This document shows positions 12,457-21,356 of a stretch of 64,000 nt of DNA, in pieces (position 1 is the stretch's first letter; each line of letters starts with the position of its first letter). Origin of the DNA: Bittarella massiliensis (ex Durand et al. 2017) (lineage in GTDB: Bacteria; Bacillota; Clostridia; Oscillospirales; Ruminococcaceae); the NCBI RefSeq assembly GCF_001486165.1, contig NZ_LN908974.1:1-64000 (forward strand). Reading direction: 5' to 3'. The notes beneath the pieces were generated by a model. It did not search any database and had not been told where the DNA came from. It saw nothing but the letters and a program-made list of their open reading frames with translations. A program made the position numbers and the translations under genes.

Positions 12457-12486
12457 TTGACAGTGTATGCGGCGGGGAAGTACAAT
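12457..12486 (+). promoter_or_regulatory. promoter of the phosphorelay operon
   Basis: TTGACA at 12457-12462, an 18-bp spacer and TACAAT at 12481-12486. The leader to the start codon is about 135 nt and GC-rich. I see no gene or recognisable RNA element in it. Confidence 0.75.
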
Positions 12487-12627
12487 GGGAACAGAAGACT
12501 GTGAGGCCCTTTTCGGGGTATCTGCCGCCGCCGAGCGGCCCTCTCCCAGCAGACTTGCCACTCATCCGCCAACCAGCCGGGGCGCACGCGCCGGACAGAC
12601 CGCCGCCCACAGGGGCGGAGCAAAGGG

Positions 12628-15600
12628 GTGCTTTCTTTGGAACGACAGTCTGCAGCAGCGCTGCTCGACCACCTGGCAGGCCTGTTCGCCTGCGTCGCCG
12701 CCCGGGAGGACGGACGCCTTCTCTATTTCAACGACCGGTTTCAAAAGGCCCTTCCCGCCGCCGAGGAGGGCGGGGCATTGGCCGCTCTCTGGCCCGCACT
12801 GGCCGACTGCCGGCCCGCCGGCTGGCAGCGGACAGAGCCCGGCTCCCTCGTCGCCGACACCCCCTTTGGGCCGGGGATGGAGGTATGTTTCTCCCCCCTA
12901 CTCTGGGGGGAGGAGCCCGCCTGCCTGATCTGCGCCTCTCCCCCGATCCCCACTCCGGCCCAGCGGGAGGCGGCGGCCGAGCGGGAGCGGCTGACGGCGG
13001 CCATGGCCAAGGTCTACCCCATGGTGATCTCGGTGAACTTGACCCAAAACCGCTATGCCATGGTGGCCTATGAGCACTTTGACACCCGCCAGGCCGCCGA
13101 GGAGGGCTGCTTCGACCAGCTCATCGAGGTGGGGGCCTCCACCATGCACCCCCTCTATCGGGAGGAATTCCGCCACACCTTTTCCCGGGAAAATCTGCTC
13201 AAGGCCTTTGCCGAGGGGGTGCAGGAGCGCTATATGCAGCACCTGCAGCTGGGGGACGACGGGGTCTACCACTGGACCGAGACCCGGGTCCTCCCCCTCC
13301 CCTGCGCCGAGGGGGAGGACCGGTGGCAGATCACCCTCTGCCGCAACATCGACTCGGAAAAGCAGGCCCAGGAGGAGTTGGAGAGCTCCTTCGCGGTGGC
13401 CACCGAAAACGCCGGCGGTCTCACCGCCAAATTTCTGGTGGAGGGCGGACAGGTGCTTCTGTTGGAGGCCAGCCGCCGCTACCGCGAACTCTTCGGCGTC
13501 GGGGAGCGGGAGTGCCGGGAGGGGATGTTCTCCCAACTGCCCGAGCCCCTGCGGGGCGAGCTCACCGCACAGGTCTGCCGGGCCGCCGCCCAGCGGGCCA
13601 CGGTGGACGTGGAGATCCCGGTGAGCCGGGGGGGCAAGACTCGGTGGTACCACGGCCAGGCCTCCTGTGTGGGGGGCAAGGAGGGCCGCCCCATCTATTT
13701 CGGCACCGCGGTGGATGTGACCGAGCGCCGCCAGTTGGAGCGAGACCGGGAGGCCACCTACAACAGCCTGCCCGGCGGGATCGCCAAGTTCGCGCTGGCG
13801 GGGGAGCTGCCCCTGCTGGAGAGCAACCGCGCCTTTCACACCCTGTTGGGGCTGCCGGCCGACGCGGCGGGGCGGGGGCTCCTTGCACTGGCCCTGCCCG
13901 AGGAGCGGGAGGCCCTGCGCCAAACCCTGGAGACACAGCACCGGCAGGGCCTTCCCCTGCGCGCCGAGTGCCGGATGGCGAGGGAGGACGGGCAGCCCTT
14001 CTGGGTGCACCTGGAGGGGCGCCGGGTGGGCGGCGAGGACGGAGCCCCCATCTACCTGGCGGTTTTGCTGGATGTGACCCTGCGCCGGGAGGCCCAACAG
14101 GAGAGGGAGCGAGAACAGGCCCGGTATCAGCTGGCGGTGGAGAGCTCGGCGGACGTCCTCTTTGTCTACGATTTGGAGAGCGACCTCTTCACCTCCCGCG
14201 AGGGGGGGCCGGAGGGGGCCCGACAGGCGCTGCCCCGCTACCTGGAGACCCTGGAGGAGTCGGGGATCGTCCACCCCGACGACTTTGAGAAGGTGCGGGC
14301 AATGATGGCCGGCCGGCTGGGGCGGGCCGAGGTGCGGGTGCGCCGGCCCGGCGAGGACGCCTTCTCCTGGTTTTTGTACCAGGGGGACGCCGTGCGCCAG
14401 GGCGGCCGGGTGATGCAGGTGGTGGGCACCCTGCAGGACATCGGCCGCCTGAAAGAGGAGGAGGCCCGGCGCACCCTGTTGCAGGAGGTCTGCAACTTTG
14501 TGGGCAGCCGGGACTACCAGTTGCTGGCGGTCATCGACCTGCCCGGCTGGCAGTGCCACTGCGTCTACCGGGACGACAGCGGCCTCTTCCCCCTGAACAG
14601 GGACCGCTTTCCGGCGGCCGCCCGCGCCTTTGTCGCCCACTCGGTCTGCCCCTGTGACCGGGAGCGGATGGCGGCGGCGCTGCAGCCGGAGGCGATTTTA
14701 ACAGGGCTCGCGGGACAGGGGACGCACGCCCTCTACCTGCAGGCCCTGGAAAGAGATGGCTCCCTGCGCTGGAAGGAGCTCTCTTTCTCCCATTTCAGGG
14801 GGCAAAAAGACACCCTGCTGATGGCCCTGCAGGACGTGGAGGAGGTGCGGGCGGCCGAAGCCCGGGGGCGGATCGCCGACGGGAGCCTGGAGGTGGCCCT
14901 CAACCAGATCTACGACGAGGTGCTCTGCACCAACATCTCCCGCCGACAGATGGTCTACGCCAAGAGCCGGGGCACCTACCCCCCGATCGCCCGCGGGGCG
15001 GAGACGGCCTACCAGCAGGTGCTGGCCAACATCCACCCGTCCGAACAGGCCGCCTTTGCCCGCGCCCTGGGGCCTGAGAGCCTGCTGGCGGCCTTTGCCG
15101 CCGGGCAGACCTCCGTCGGGGGCGAATTCCGCCGCAAGGGGACCGACGGGAACTACCACTGGGTGGCCATAACGGCGGTGCAGCTGTCGCGCCAGGCCGG
15201 CGGCGAGGTGATGACCCTGCTGCTCACCTCCACCATCGACGCGCGCAAGCAGATGGAACAGGCCAGGGAGGAGTTCACCACCGGGGTCACCGCCCTCTTT
15301 GAGGAGTGCGTCACCCTCAACGTCACCCAGGACCACTATCTGCTCCGCAAGTCAAACCCCAGCTGGGGGCCCATCCCCCCCGAGGGGGCCTTTGAGGCGT
15401 CCAACTCGCTCTATTGCCGACAGGTGATCCACCCCGACGACCAGCCCCTCTTCCTGGCCGCCTTCTCGCTGGCAAGCATCCGCCGCCAACTGGCGGAGGG
15501 GGCCCAGCGGGTGATGCGCACCCTGCGGCGCAAGGGACGCGACGGCGGATACCGCTGGGTGGAGATGACCATGATCCGCTTGGAAAACCGCATCGACGAC

Positions 15601-17283
15601 GACCAAAAGGTGCTGCTGGTCTACCGGGACGTACACCAGCTGAAAACCGCGCAGGAACAGCAGCGGGAGGCCGACCTGCGCTTCTCCTCGGCGGTGAGCG
15701 CCTTTTACGACGCCGTCTTAGAGGGGGATCTGGAGACCGACCAGGTCTTTTTGTGGAGCCGGCAAAACGGCAGCCTGACCCAGTCGCCCCTGCCCCACCG
15801 CCTGGAGGAGAATTTTCACTGGACGGTGGAACACCTGGTGCACCCCAACGACCGGGAGGCCTATCGGCAGTCCTTTGCCCCCGATGCCCTCAAGCGGGCC
15901 TTTGCCCGCGGCCGGAAGGAGGTCTATCTGGAGGCCCTGCGCCGCCCCTCGCCGGGTGAGGACTACCGCTGGTACTCGATGCAGGCCCAGGAGCTCAGCC
16001 GGGAGCCCGGAAGCTGCCGGGTGATGTTCTACCTCAAAGACATGGACGAGGCCAAGCGGCAGGAGGAGCGCCGCCGCACCGCCCTGATGGACGCGCTGGA
16101 ACTGGCCGAGCGGGCCAACCAGGCAAAGACCGAGTTCCTCTCGCGGATGAGCCACGACATCCGCACCCCGATGAACGCCATCATCGGGATGACCCGCATC
16201 GCCAGGGAGAGCCTGGGAGAGGATGAAAAGGTGGCCGGCTGCCTGGAAAAAATCGACGTCTCGGCCAAATTCCTCCTCACCCTCATCAACGACGTGCTGG
16301 ACATGTCCCAAATCGAGAGCGGAAAGATGCACATCGCGAGGGAGCCCTTCGACACCGCCCCCTTCCTGCAGGGGATCGAGGCCGTCTGCGCCCCCCAGGC
16401 CCGGGAGCGGGGGCAGCACTTCTCCATCTCGGCTGCGGGGCTGGCCCCGGCCTACCTGGGGGACGCCCTGCGGCTCAATCAAATTTTGATGAACCTGCTC
16501 TCCAACGCCCTCAAGTATACCCCCGAGGGGGGCGACATCTCCCTGGAGGCCGCCCCGGTCGAGGGGCCCGGCGGCAAAGCGGCGGTTTGCTTTCGGGTGG
16601 CCGACAGCGGACAGGGGATGTCCAAGGCCTTTCTCAAGCGGATGTACGAGCCCTTTGAACAGGAGACCTCGGGCGGCGGACGCAACCTGGAGAGCAGCGG
16701 TCTGGGGCTGACCATCGCCCGCAACCTGACCCACCTGATGGACGGCCAGATCTCGGTGGAGAGCGAACTGGGACAGGGCACCACCTTCACCGTCACCCTG
16801 CCCCTGGCGCCGGCAACCCCCCGCAGAAAAGACACCCGCCCCCTCCGCGAGGAGGAGCCGGCCTTCGCCGGGGAGCGCCTCCTCCTGGTGGAGGACAACG
16901 AGATCAACCGGGAGATCGCCCTGGCCCTGCTGCACAGCCGGGGGCTGAAGGTGGATACCGCCGCCGACGGGGCCGAGGCGGTGGACCGCTTTTCCCAGAG
17001 CGAGCCCGGCTTTTACCGGGCGGTGCTGATGGACATCCGCATGCCGGTGATGGACGGGTTGGAGGCCACCGAGCGCATTCGCGCCCTGCCCCGGCCGGAT
17101 GCGGCCACCGTCCCCATCATCGCCATGACCGCCAACGCCTTTCGAGAAGAGGTGGAGCGGGCCAGATTGGCGGGGATGAGCGACTACCTGACCAAACCGG
17201 TGGACCCGCCCGTCCTCTTTGGCGCCCTCTTTCGCGCCCTGCGGCCCCACCCCGGGCAGGAAGAGCAAAAGAAAAAGAAATAG
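12628..17283 (+). CDS. soluble multi-PAS hybrid sensor histidine kinase
   Basis: A 1551-residue kinase without membrane segments, so it senses an internal signal. About eight PAS-like modules fill residues 1-1150. Five of them share a special layout: an HPxD-type loop near 173, 548, 802, 934 and 1071, then a helix ending LxxAFAxG in most, then an RR...G.Y.W strand pair. HisKA follows with SHDIRTPMN (His near 1176). HATPase has the N box NLLSNALKYTPEGG, G1 DSGQGM and G2 GLGLTIA. The C-terminal receiver (about 1417-1540) has LVEDNE, phospho-Asp near 1469 in LMDIRMPVMDG, and LTKP. GTG at 12628 has GGAG 7 nt upstream. TTG at 12637 behind AAAGGGGTG is an equally good start. It is followed by Hpt and output genes. 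Confidence 0.93.
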   Translation: MLSLERQSAAALLDHLAGLFACVAAREDGRLLYFNDRFQKALPAAEEGGALAALWPALADCRPAGWQRTEPGSLVADTPFGPGMEVCFSPLLWGEEPACLICASPPIPTPAQREAAAERERLTAAMAKVYPMVISVNLTQNRYAMVAYEHFDTRQAAEEGCFDQLIEVGASTMHPLYREEFRHTFSRENLLKAFAEGVQERYMQHLQLGDDGVYHWTETRVLPLPCAEGEDRWQITLCRNIDSEKQAQEELESSFAVATENAGGLTAKFLVEGGQVLLLEASRRYRELFGVGERECREGMFSQLPEPLRGELTAQVCRAAAQRATVDVEIPVSRGGKTRWYHGQASCVGGKEGRPIYFGTAVDVTERRQLERDREATYNSLPGGIAKFALAGELPLLESNRAFHTLLGLPADAAGRGLLALALPEEREALRQTLETQHRQGLPLRAECRMAREDGQPFWVHLEGRRVGGEDGAPIYLAVLLDVTLRREAQQEREREQARYQLAVESSADVLFVYDLESDLFTSREGGPEGARQALPRYLETLEESGIVHPDDFEKVRAMMAGRLGRAEVRVRRPGEDAFSWFLYQGDAVRQGGRVMQVVGTLQDIGRLKEEEARRTLLQEVCNFVGSRDYQLLAVIDLPGWQCHCVYRDDSGLFPLNRDRFPAAARAFVAHSVCPCDRERMAAALQPEAILTGLAGQGTHALYLQALERDGSLRWKELSFSHFRGQKDTLLMALQDVEEVRAAEARGRIADGSLEVALNQIYDEVLCTNISRRQMVYAKSRGTYPPIARGAETAYQQVLANIHPSEQAAFARALGPESLLAAFAAGQTSVGGEFRRKGTDGNYHWVAITAVQLSRQAGGEVMTLLLTSTIDARKQMEQAREEFTTGVTALFEECVTLNVTQDHYLLRKSNPSWGPIPPEGAFEASNSLYCRQVIHPDDQPLFLAAFSLASIRRQLAEGAQRVMRTLRRKGRDGGYRWVEMTMIRLENRIDDDQKVLLVYRDVHQLKTAQEQQREADLRFSSAVSAFYDAVLEGDLETDQVFLWSRQNGSLTQSPLPHRLEENFHWTVEHLVHPNDREAYRQSFAPDALKRAFARGRKEVYLEALRRPSPGEDYRWYSMQAQELSREPGSCRVMFYLKDMDEAKRQEERRRTALMDALELAERANQAKTEFLSRMSHDIRTPMNAIIGMTRIARESLGEDEKVAGCLEKIDVSAKFLLTLINDVLDMSQIESGKMHIAREPFDTAPFLQGIEAVCAPQARERGQHFSISAAGLAPAYLGDALRLNQILMNLLSNALKYTPEGGDISLEAAPVEGPGGKAAVCFRVADSGQGMSKAFLKRMYEPFEQETSGGGRNLESSGLGLTIARNLTHLMDGQISVESELGQGTTFTVTLPLAPATPRRKDTRPLREEEPAFAGERLLLVEDNEINREIALALLHSRGLKVDTAADGAEAVDRFSQSEPGFYRAVLMDIRMPVMDGLEATERIRALPRPDAATVPIIAMTANAFREEVERARLAGMSDYLTKPVDPPVLFGALFRALRPHPGQEEQKKKK

Positions 17284-17363
17284 ATGAAACCCACCACAAT
17301 CAGGTGTATAATGATGACAAACTGCCGCCGTCCAGACGCCGGCGGCAAAAGGAAGTGGCTCAA

Positions 17364-17720
17364 ATGGAGTTGATGGAGGCCCTGCGCCCCGTGGTGGCGG
17401 ACGAGGAACAGACTCTGCGCCGGTTCATGGGCAATCTCGCCCTCTACCGGAAATTCGCCCTCAAATTTCCCCAGGACGAAAATATGTCCCTTCTCGAAGA
17501 GGCGGCGGCCGCGGGGGACTGGCCGGCAGCCGAGCGCTTTGCCCACACCCTGAAAGGGGTCGCCGCCAACCTGGGGTTTGCCGAACTGGCGCAGGCCGCC
17601 GCCGAACTGGTCACCGCCCTGCGCCAGGGGGCGGAGGGGGCGGCCCTCTCCCCCCTGCTGGCCGAGGTGCGCGCCCGCCACCGCGAAGTCCTGGCGGCCA
17701 TCGCCCGCTGCGACTGCTAA
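17364..17720 (+). CDS. histidine phosphotransfer (Hpt) protein
   Basis: A 118-residue all-helical protein with the Hpt signature AHTLKGVAANLGF; the phospho-accepting residue is H61. Free Hpt proteins carry phosphate from the receiver of a hybrid kinase to the receiver of a response regulator. Here it lies between exactly such genes: 80 bp after the hybrid kinase stop and 38 bp before the output gene. ATG at 17364 is preceded by AAAAGGAAG. The open frame extends 20 codons upstream through a TATAAT at 17307-17312, so the earlier start is unlikely and a minor internal promoter is possible. Confidence 0.88.
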   Translation: MELMEALRPVVADEEQTLRRFMGNLALYRKFALKFPQDENMSLLEEAAAAGDWPAAERFAHTLKGVAANLGFAELAQAAAELVTALRQGAEGAALSPLLAEVRARHREVLAAIARCDC

Positions 17721-17758
17721 AACTGCCTCCAAATTTGCCTGAAGAGGAGGGATCGCCT

Positions 17759-19879
17759 GTGCAGACACCCTGCCGCGACACCCTGTTGATCGTCGATGAC
17801 TCCGAGCTCAACCGCGCCATCCTGCGGGAGATCTTCTACCGGGAATACCGGATCGAAGAGGCGGAGAACGGCCGCCGGGCCCTAGAGGTCGTCGCCCGCC
17901 AGCAAGACCGGCTGGCCGCCCTGCTGCTGGATCTGGTGATGCCCGAACTCGACGGCTTCGGGGTGCTGGAGGAACTTTCCCGCCAGGGGCTGTTGGAGAG
18001 CATCCCCGTCTTCCTCATCACCGCCGAGACCTCGGCCGACATCGCCCTGCAGGGGTATGAAAACGGGGTGATGGACGTCATCAGCAAGCCCATCACCGAC
18101 CCCTCCATCGTGCGCAAGCGGGTGGGCAATGCGGTGGAGCTCTTTCGCGGGCGCAACCAGTTGGCCCAGCTGGTGGAGGAGCAGGTGCAGACCATCAAGG
18201 CCCAGTCGGAAAAACTGCGCACCGCCAACGCCTCCATCATCGACATGCTCAGCTCGGTCATCGAGTTTCGCAGCGGCGAGTCGGGCCAGCACGTGCGCCG
18301 CATCCGCCAGGCCACCCGGATGCTCCTGCAGCTGCTGGCCGCCGAGTACCCGGCCTACCGCCTCAGCCCCGAGGAGATCGAGATGGTGGCCAGCGCCGCC
18401 GCCATGCACGACATCGGCAAGATCCTGATCCCCGACTACATCCTCAACAAGCCCGGCCGCCTCACCGCCGAGGAGTTTGAGGAGATGAAAAATCACACCG
18501 TCTACGGCTGTGAGATCCTCGAGAGCATCCCCTTCTTTCAGGAGCAGGAACTCTTTCGCTACTGCTACGACATCTGCCGCCACCACCACGAGCGGTGGGA
18601 CGGCCTGGGCTACCCCGACGGGCTGTCCGGCGGCGACATCCCCCTCTGGTCCCAGGTGGTCTCCCTGGCCGACGTCTACGACGCCCTGGTGAGCGAGCGG
18701 GTCTACAAAAAGCCCTATCCCCACCCGGTGGCAGTGGAGATGATCCGCAGCGGGGAGTGCGGCGCTTTTAACCCCCTGCTTCTGGGCCTCTTTCTGCGCT
18801 GTGCAGACGAACTGCACCAGGCCCTCTACCTGCAGGACGAAACCGGGGCGGCCCCCTACTCGCCGCCCGTCGGCCTCGGCCGGGCCGCCGGCTACCACCC
18901 GCCCGAGGAGCAGCGGCTCAGCGACCGCACCCTGGCCCTGCTGGAGAGGGAGCGGCAGAAGTACCACTGGCTCTCGGAGATGTCGGGGGAGATCCTCTTT
19001 GACTACGACCGGCAGAGCGACTCGGTGGAGTTCACCGAGAAGTACCAGGAGGTGTTTGGCGACAACCTGCGCACCCTCCACGCCAGCGACCACATCCACC
19101 GCGCCGGGCAGATCGCCCCCGAGGACCTGCAGCGCATCGAGGGGGAGCTGAAGGCCCTCACCCCGGAAAGCGCCCTCTACCGCACCGAGGTGCAGCTGAC
19201 CGTGCGGGGCGGGCGGCGGGTCTGGTTTGAACTCTACATGCGCTCCCTCTGGGAGGGGGAGAGCGGCCAGGTCTGCACCGGGTACATGGGCAAGCTCTCG
19301 AGCATCGACGAGCTCAAGCGGGAGTCGGCGCGCTGGCGGCAGCGGGCCATGCACGACTACCTGACCGGCCTCTACAACCGCCAGGCCCTGGAGACCCGGG
19401 TGTCCGAGGCCATCCGCGACCCGGCGGGCAGCCCCTTCTCCCTCCTCTTTGTGGACCTGGACAACTTCAAGGCGGTCAACGACACCAAGGGCCACCTGGC
19501 GGGGGATCAACTGCTGCGGGAGATCGCCGAAAAGCTGCCCCAAAAGATGCGGGCCACCGACATGGTCGCCCGCATCGGCGGCGACGAATTCGCCGTCTTT
19601 TTGGAGGGGCTGGGCAAAGAGGCCCTGCTGGCCAAAAAGGCCGGCGAGGTCTGCCACTTCTTCCGCGAGGAGTTGGGCGAGCAGGGACTGGGCCTCTCGG
19701 CCAGCGTGGGCTGCGTGCGCTATCCCGCCGACGGGCAGAGCTATAAAGCCCTGCTGCAGCGGGCCGACCGCGCCCTCTACACCGCCAAGAGCCGGGGCAA
19801 AAACCAGTTTGCCCTCTACGACGGCGAGATGGAGGGGGAGCAGTACCGCCCCTCCCTCCTCTTCCCCACCGAGGACTGA
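17759..19879 (+). CDS. response regulator with HD-GYP, PAS and GGDEF domains
   Basis: A 706-residue cytoplasmic output protein. Domain order: receiver 1-125 (IVDDSE, phospho-acceptor D58 in [12 protein letters not shown]), HD-GYP about 160-355 (MHDIGK near 215, [15 protein letters not shown] near 275-290), PAS about 390-520 and GGDEF about 530-690. The HD-GYP metal and GYP residues are intact, so it should hydrolyse c-di-GMP. GGDEF is intact, with RATD five residues upstream as I-site, so it should also make it. Start: GTG at 17759 with GAGGAGGG; an upstream TTG in frame lacks an SD. As last gene of the kinase-Hpt operon it is the likely end point of the relay. Confidence 0.92.
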   Translation: MQTPCRDTLLIVDDSELNRAILREIFYREYRIEEAENGRRALEVVARQQDRLAALLLDLVMPELDGFGVLEELSRQGLLESIPVFLITAETSADIALQGYENGVMDVISKPITDPSIVRKRVGNAVELFRGRNQLAQLVEEQVQTIKAQSEKLRTANASIIDMLSSVIEFRSGESGQHVRRIRQATRMLLQLLAAEYPAYRLSPEEIEMVASAAAMHDIGKILIPDYILNKPGRLTAEEFEEMKNHTVYGCEILESIPFFQEQELFRYCYDICRHHHERWDGLGYPDGLSGGDIPLWSQVVSLADVYDALVSERVYKKPYPHPVAVEMIRSGECGAFNPLLLGLFLRCADELHQALYLQDETGAAPYSPPVGLGRAAGYHPPEEQRLSDRTLALLERERQKYHWLSEMSGEILFDYDRQSDSVEFTEKYQEVFGDNLRTLHASDHIHRAGQIAPEDLQRIEGELKALTPESALYRTEVQLTVRGGRRVWFELYMRSLWEGESGQVCTGYMGKLSSIDELKRESARWRQRAMHDYLTGLYNRQALETRVSEAIRDPAGSPFSLLFVDLDNFKAVNDTKGHLAGDQLLREIAEKLPQKMRATDMVARIGGDEFAVFLEGLGKEALLAKKAGEVCHFFREELGEQGLGLSASVGCVRYPADGQSYKALLQRADRALYTAKSRGKNQFALYDGEMEGEQYRPSLLFPTED

Positions 19880-19897
19880 CCCCCTTTAGACAAAAAG

Positions 19898-19941
19898 AAA
19901 AGCGCCCCCACAGCTCTTTGAACCGCTGTGGGGGCGCTTTT
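19898..19941 (+). terminator. terminator of the phosphorelay operon
   Basis: A 17-bp perfect stem (19898-19914 with 19925-19941) with a T-run, facing the convergent dsrE-like gene, which it may also serve. Confidence 0.9.
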
Positions 19942-19956
19942 GCCCGAACCCCCCTG

Positions 19957-20298
19957 TCAGGGCTTGATGTAGGAGAAGCCCTCCTCCTGCCTTTGGGCGA
20001 TCTCCACCACCCCGGCGGGGACCACCCGCACAAAGCCGGGCAGTCGCTGGGGGTCGATCTGGTTGGCCCGCAGGGCGTTTTGGCAGGCGGCCACCACCGT
20101 TCCCCCCTGGGCCAGCTCCGCCAGGGCGGAGAGATAGGGCGCCGCCGGTTCCACCAACCCCTTCACCGCCGGGCCGTTGGCCACGATCTCCATCTGGCAG
20201 GGGACCCCCTCCCGCCGGCAGTACTCCTCCATATTCAGGGCGTTCCCCGCCGCCAACTGCCAAGCTTCCACCTGGTCCACGTGGTACAATACCTTCAT
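19957..20298 (-). CDS. DsrE family protein
   Basis: A 113-residue protein with the DsrE/DsrF/YchN fold. It opens with MKVLYHVD and contains VANGPAVKGLV, a run ending VVAACQNALRANQID, and a late VVPAGVVEIAQRQEEG strand-helix pair. The cysteine in AACQNAL is in the position used for persulfide in sulfur-relay members, but many homologues have only a structural role. ATG at 20298 with GGAAGGGG. Single gene. A link to cysK is not supported by position. Confidence 0.75.
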   Translation of the reverse strand: MKVLYHVDQVEAWQLAAGNALNMEEYCRREGVPCQMEIVANGPAVKGLVEPAAPYLSALAELAQGGTVVAACQNALRANQIDPQRLPGFVRVVPAGVVEIAQRQEEGFSYIKP

Positions 20299-20475
20299 TG
20301 TGATACCCCTTCCCCTCTCGCCGCCCCACCGGGCGGTCTTTTTTTCAGTATACCCCCACAGCCCTGGCGCGGCCACAGCCCACACTGGTTTTTGGGGGCT
20401 TTTTTTGCGGAAGACAAAAATGGGCGGCCCGGCGCAGACCGCCGAGCCGCCCATTCCCTATTTTCGCCTGTCGCG

Positions 20476-21273
20476 CTACTCCGCCCGCTCCACCGGGAAG
20501 AGGACGGCGCTCACCAGCTCCGCCGGGTCGGAGACCATCCCCTCGTCGCGGATGTAGCGCTCGACCGAGGGGCCGCAGACCCGCCACTCGGGGTGGGCGG
20601 CCAGGTAGCTGCAGACCGCGTCATAGGCGGTGTGGATCCCCTCGTAGGGGCCGGTGTAGGTCGCCGCCACACAGCGCATGGCCGGTCGCAGCGACACCCC
20701 TTCGGCCTCGCCCGAGACCTCCACCTGGGCCTCGGCGTCCATCTCGTCGCAGCAAAACTCCTCCCCGTGGAAGAGCAGCTGGGTGACGCCGCAGCGGCGC
20801 AGCCCCTTTTCTGCCGCCTGGCGGTGGAGGTCGGCAAAGAGCTGGTGCACCTCGCCGATGGAAATTTTGCGGCGCAGGCTCAGCACCCGCTGGGCCGGCG
20901 TCTCCATTACAATGACCTTGCTGTCCGATTGGCTCATATTGGTTCCCTCCGCGTTGCGGATGCACGCCTCCATCAGGCGAAGGGAGTGCTGCAGCTCCCG
21001 CAGCTCGGCAAGGGCCTGGGCATACCGCGCCCGCACCCGGCCGGCCAGCTCCTGCGGGGACAGCTGCAGCAGGTCGGGGATCTGCGCCAGGGAAAAGCCG
21101 AAACCCTGCAGCTTCCTGATGGCCAGCAGGTCCCGCAGTTGGGCCGCCTCGTAGTAGCGGTAGCCGTTGTCCGCCCCCACCCGGGCAGGGCGGAGCAGCC
21201 CCAACTGGTCGTAGTGGCGTAGCATGCGGGCCGAGACCCGGGTCAGCCTGGAAAATTCGCCGATGGTGTACAT
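20476..21273 (-). CDS. MerR family regulator with GyrI-like effector domain
   Basis: A 265-residue regulator. Residues 1-75 are the MerR winged helix (MYTIGEFSRLTRVSARMLRHY, then GYRYYEAAQLRDLLAI). A dimerisation helix follows, then a C-terminal GyrI-like/BmrR-type effector-binding domain. Such proteins bind bulky hydrophobic drugs and twist a promoter with a 19-bp spacer. ATG at 21273 with AGGAGG. The promoter in front has precisely that architecture, so it probably controls itself. It lies 83 bp downstream of the UvrA-like ATPase gene, which points to drug resistance. Confidence 0.9.
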   Translation of the reverse strand: MYTIGEFSRLTRVSARMLRHYDQLGLLRPARVGADNGYRYYEAAQLRDLLAIRKLQGFGFSLAQIPDLLQLSPQELAGRVRARYAQALAELRELQHSLRLMEACIRNAEGTNMSQSDSKVIVMETPAQRVLSLRRKISIGEVHQLFADLHRQAAEKGLRRCGVTQLLFHGEEFCCDEMDAEAQVEVSGEAEGVSLRPAMRCVAATYTGPYEGIHTAYDAVCSYLAAHPEWRVCGPSVERYIRDEGMVSDPAELVSAVLFPVERAE

Positions 21274-21317
21274 GGCATCCTCCTGTCGATCGTCGTACTG
21301 GTTCGAACCGTGAAACC

Positions 21318-21348
21318 AGCATACACCTTGCCACTGTGGCAAGGTCAA
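21318..21348 (-). promoter_or_regulatory. MerR-type promoter with 19-bp spacer
   Basis: TTGACC at 21348-21343 and TATGCT at 21323-21318 are separated by 19 bp, too long for the polymerase alone. The spacer contains the perfect dyad CCTTGCCACTGTGGCAAGG (21326-21344). This is the classical site of MerR activators and belongs to the merR gene immediately downstream. Confidence 0.85.
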
Positions 21349-21356
21349 CCCCTTTT

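Noticed and set aside
17304-17363. 20-codon N-terminal extension of the Hpt protein
   Set aside because: It overlaps a TATAAT element and lacks an SD, whereas ATG at 17364 has one.
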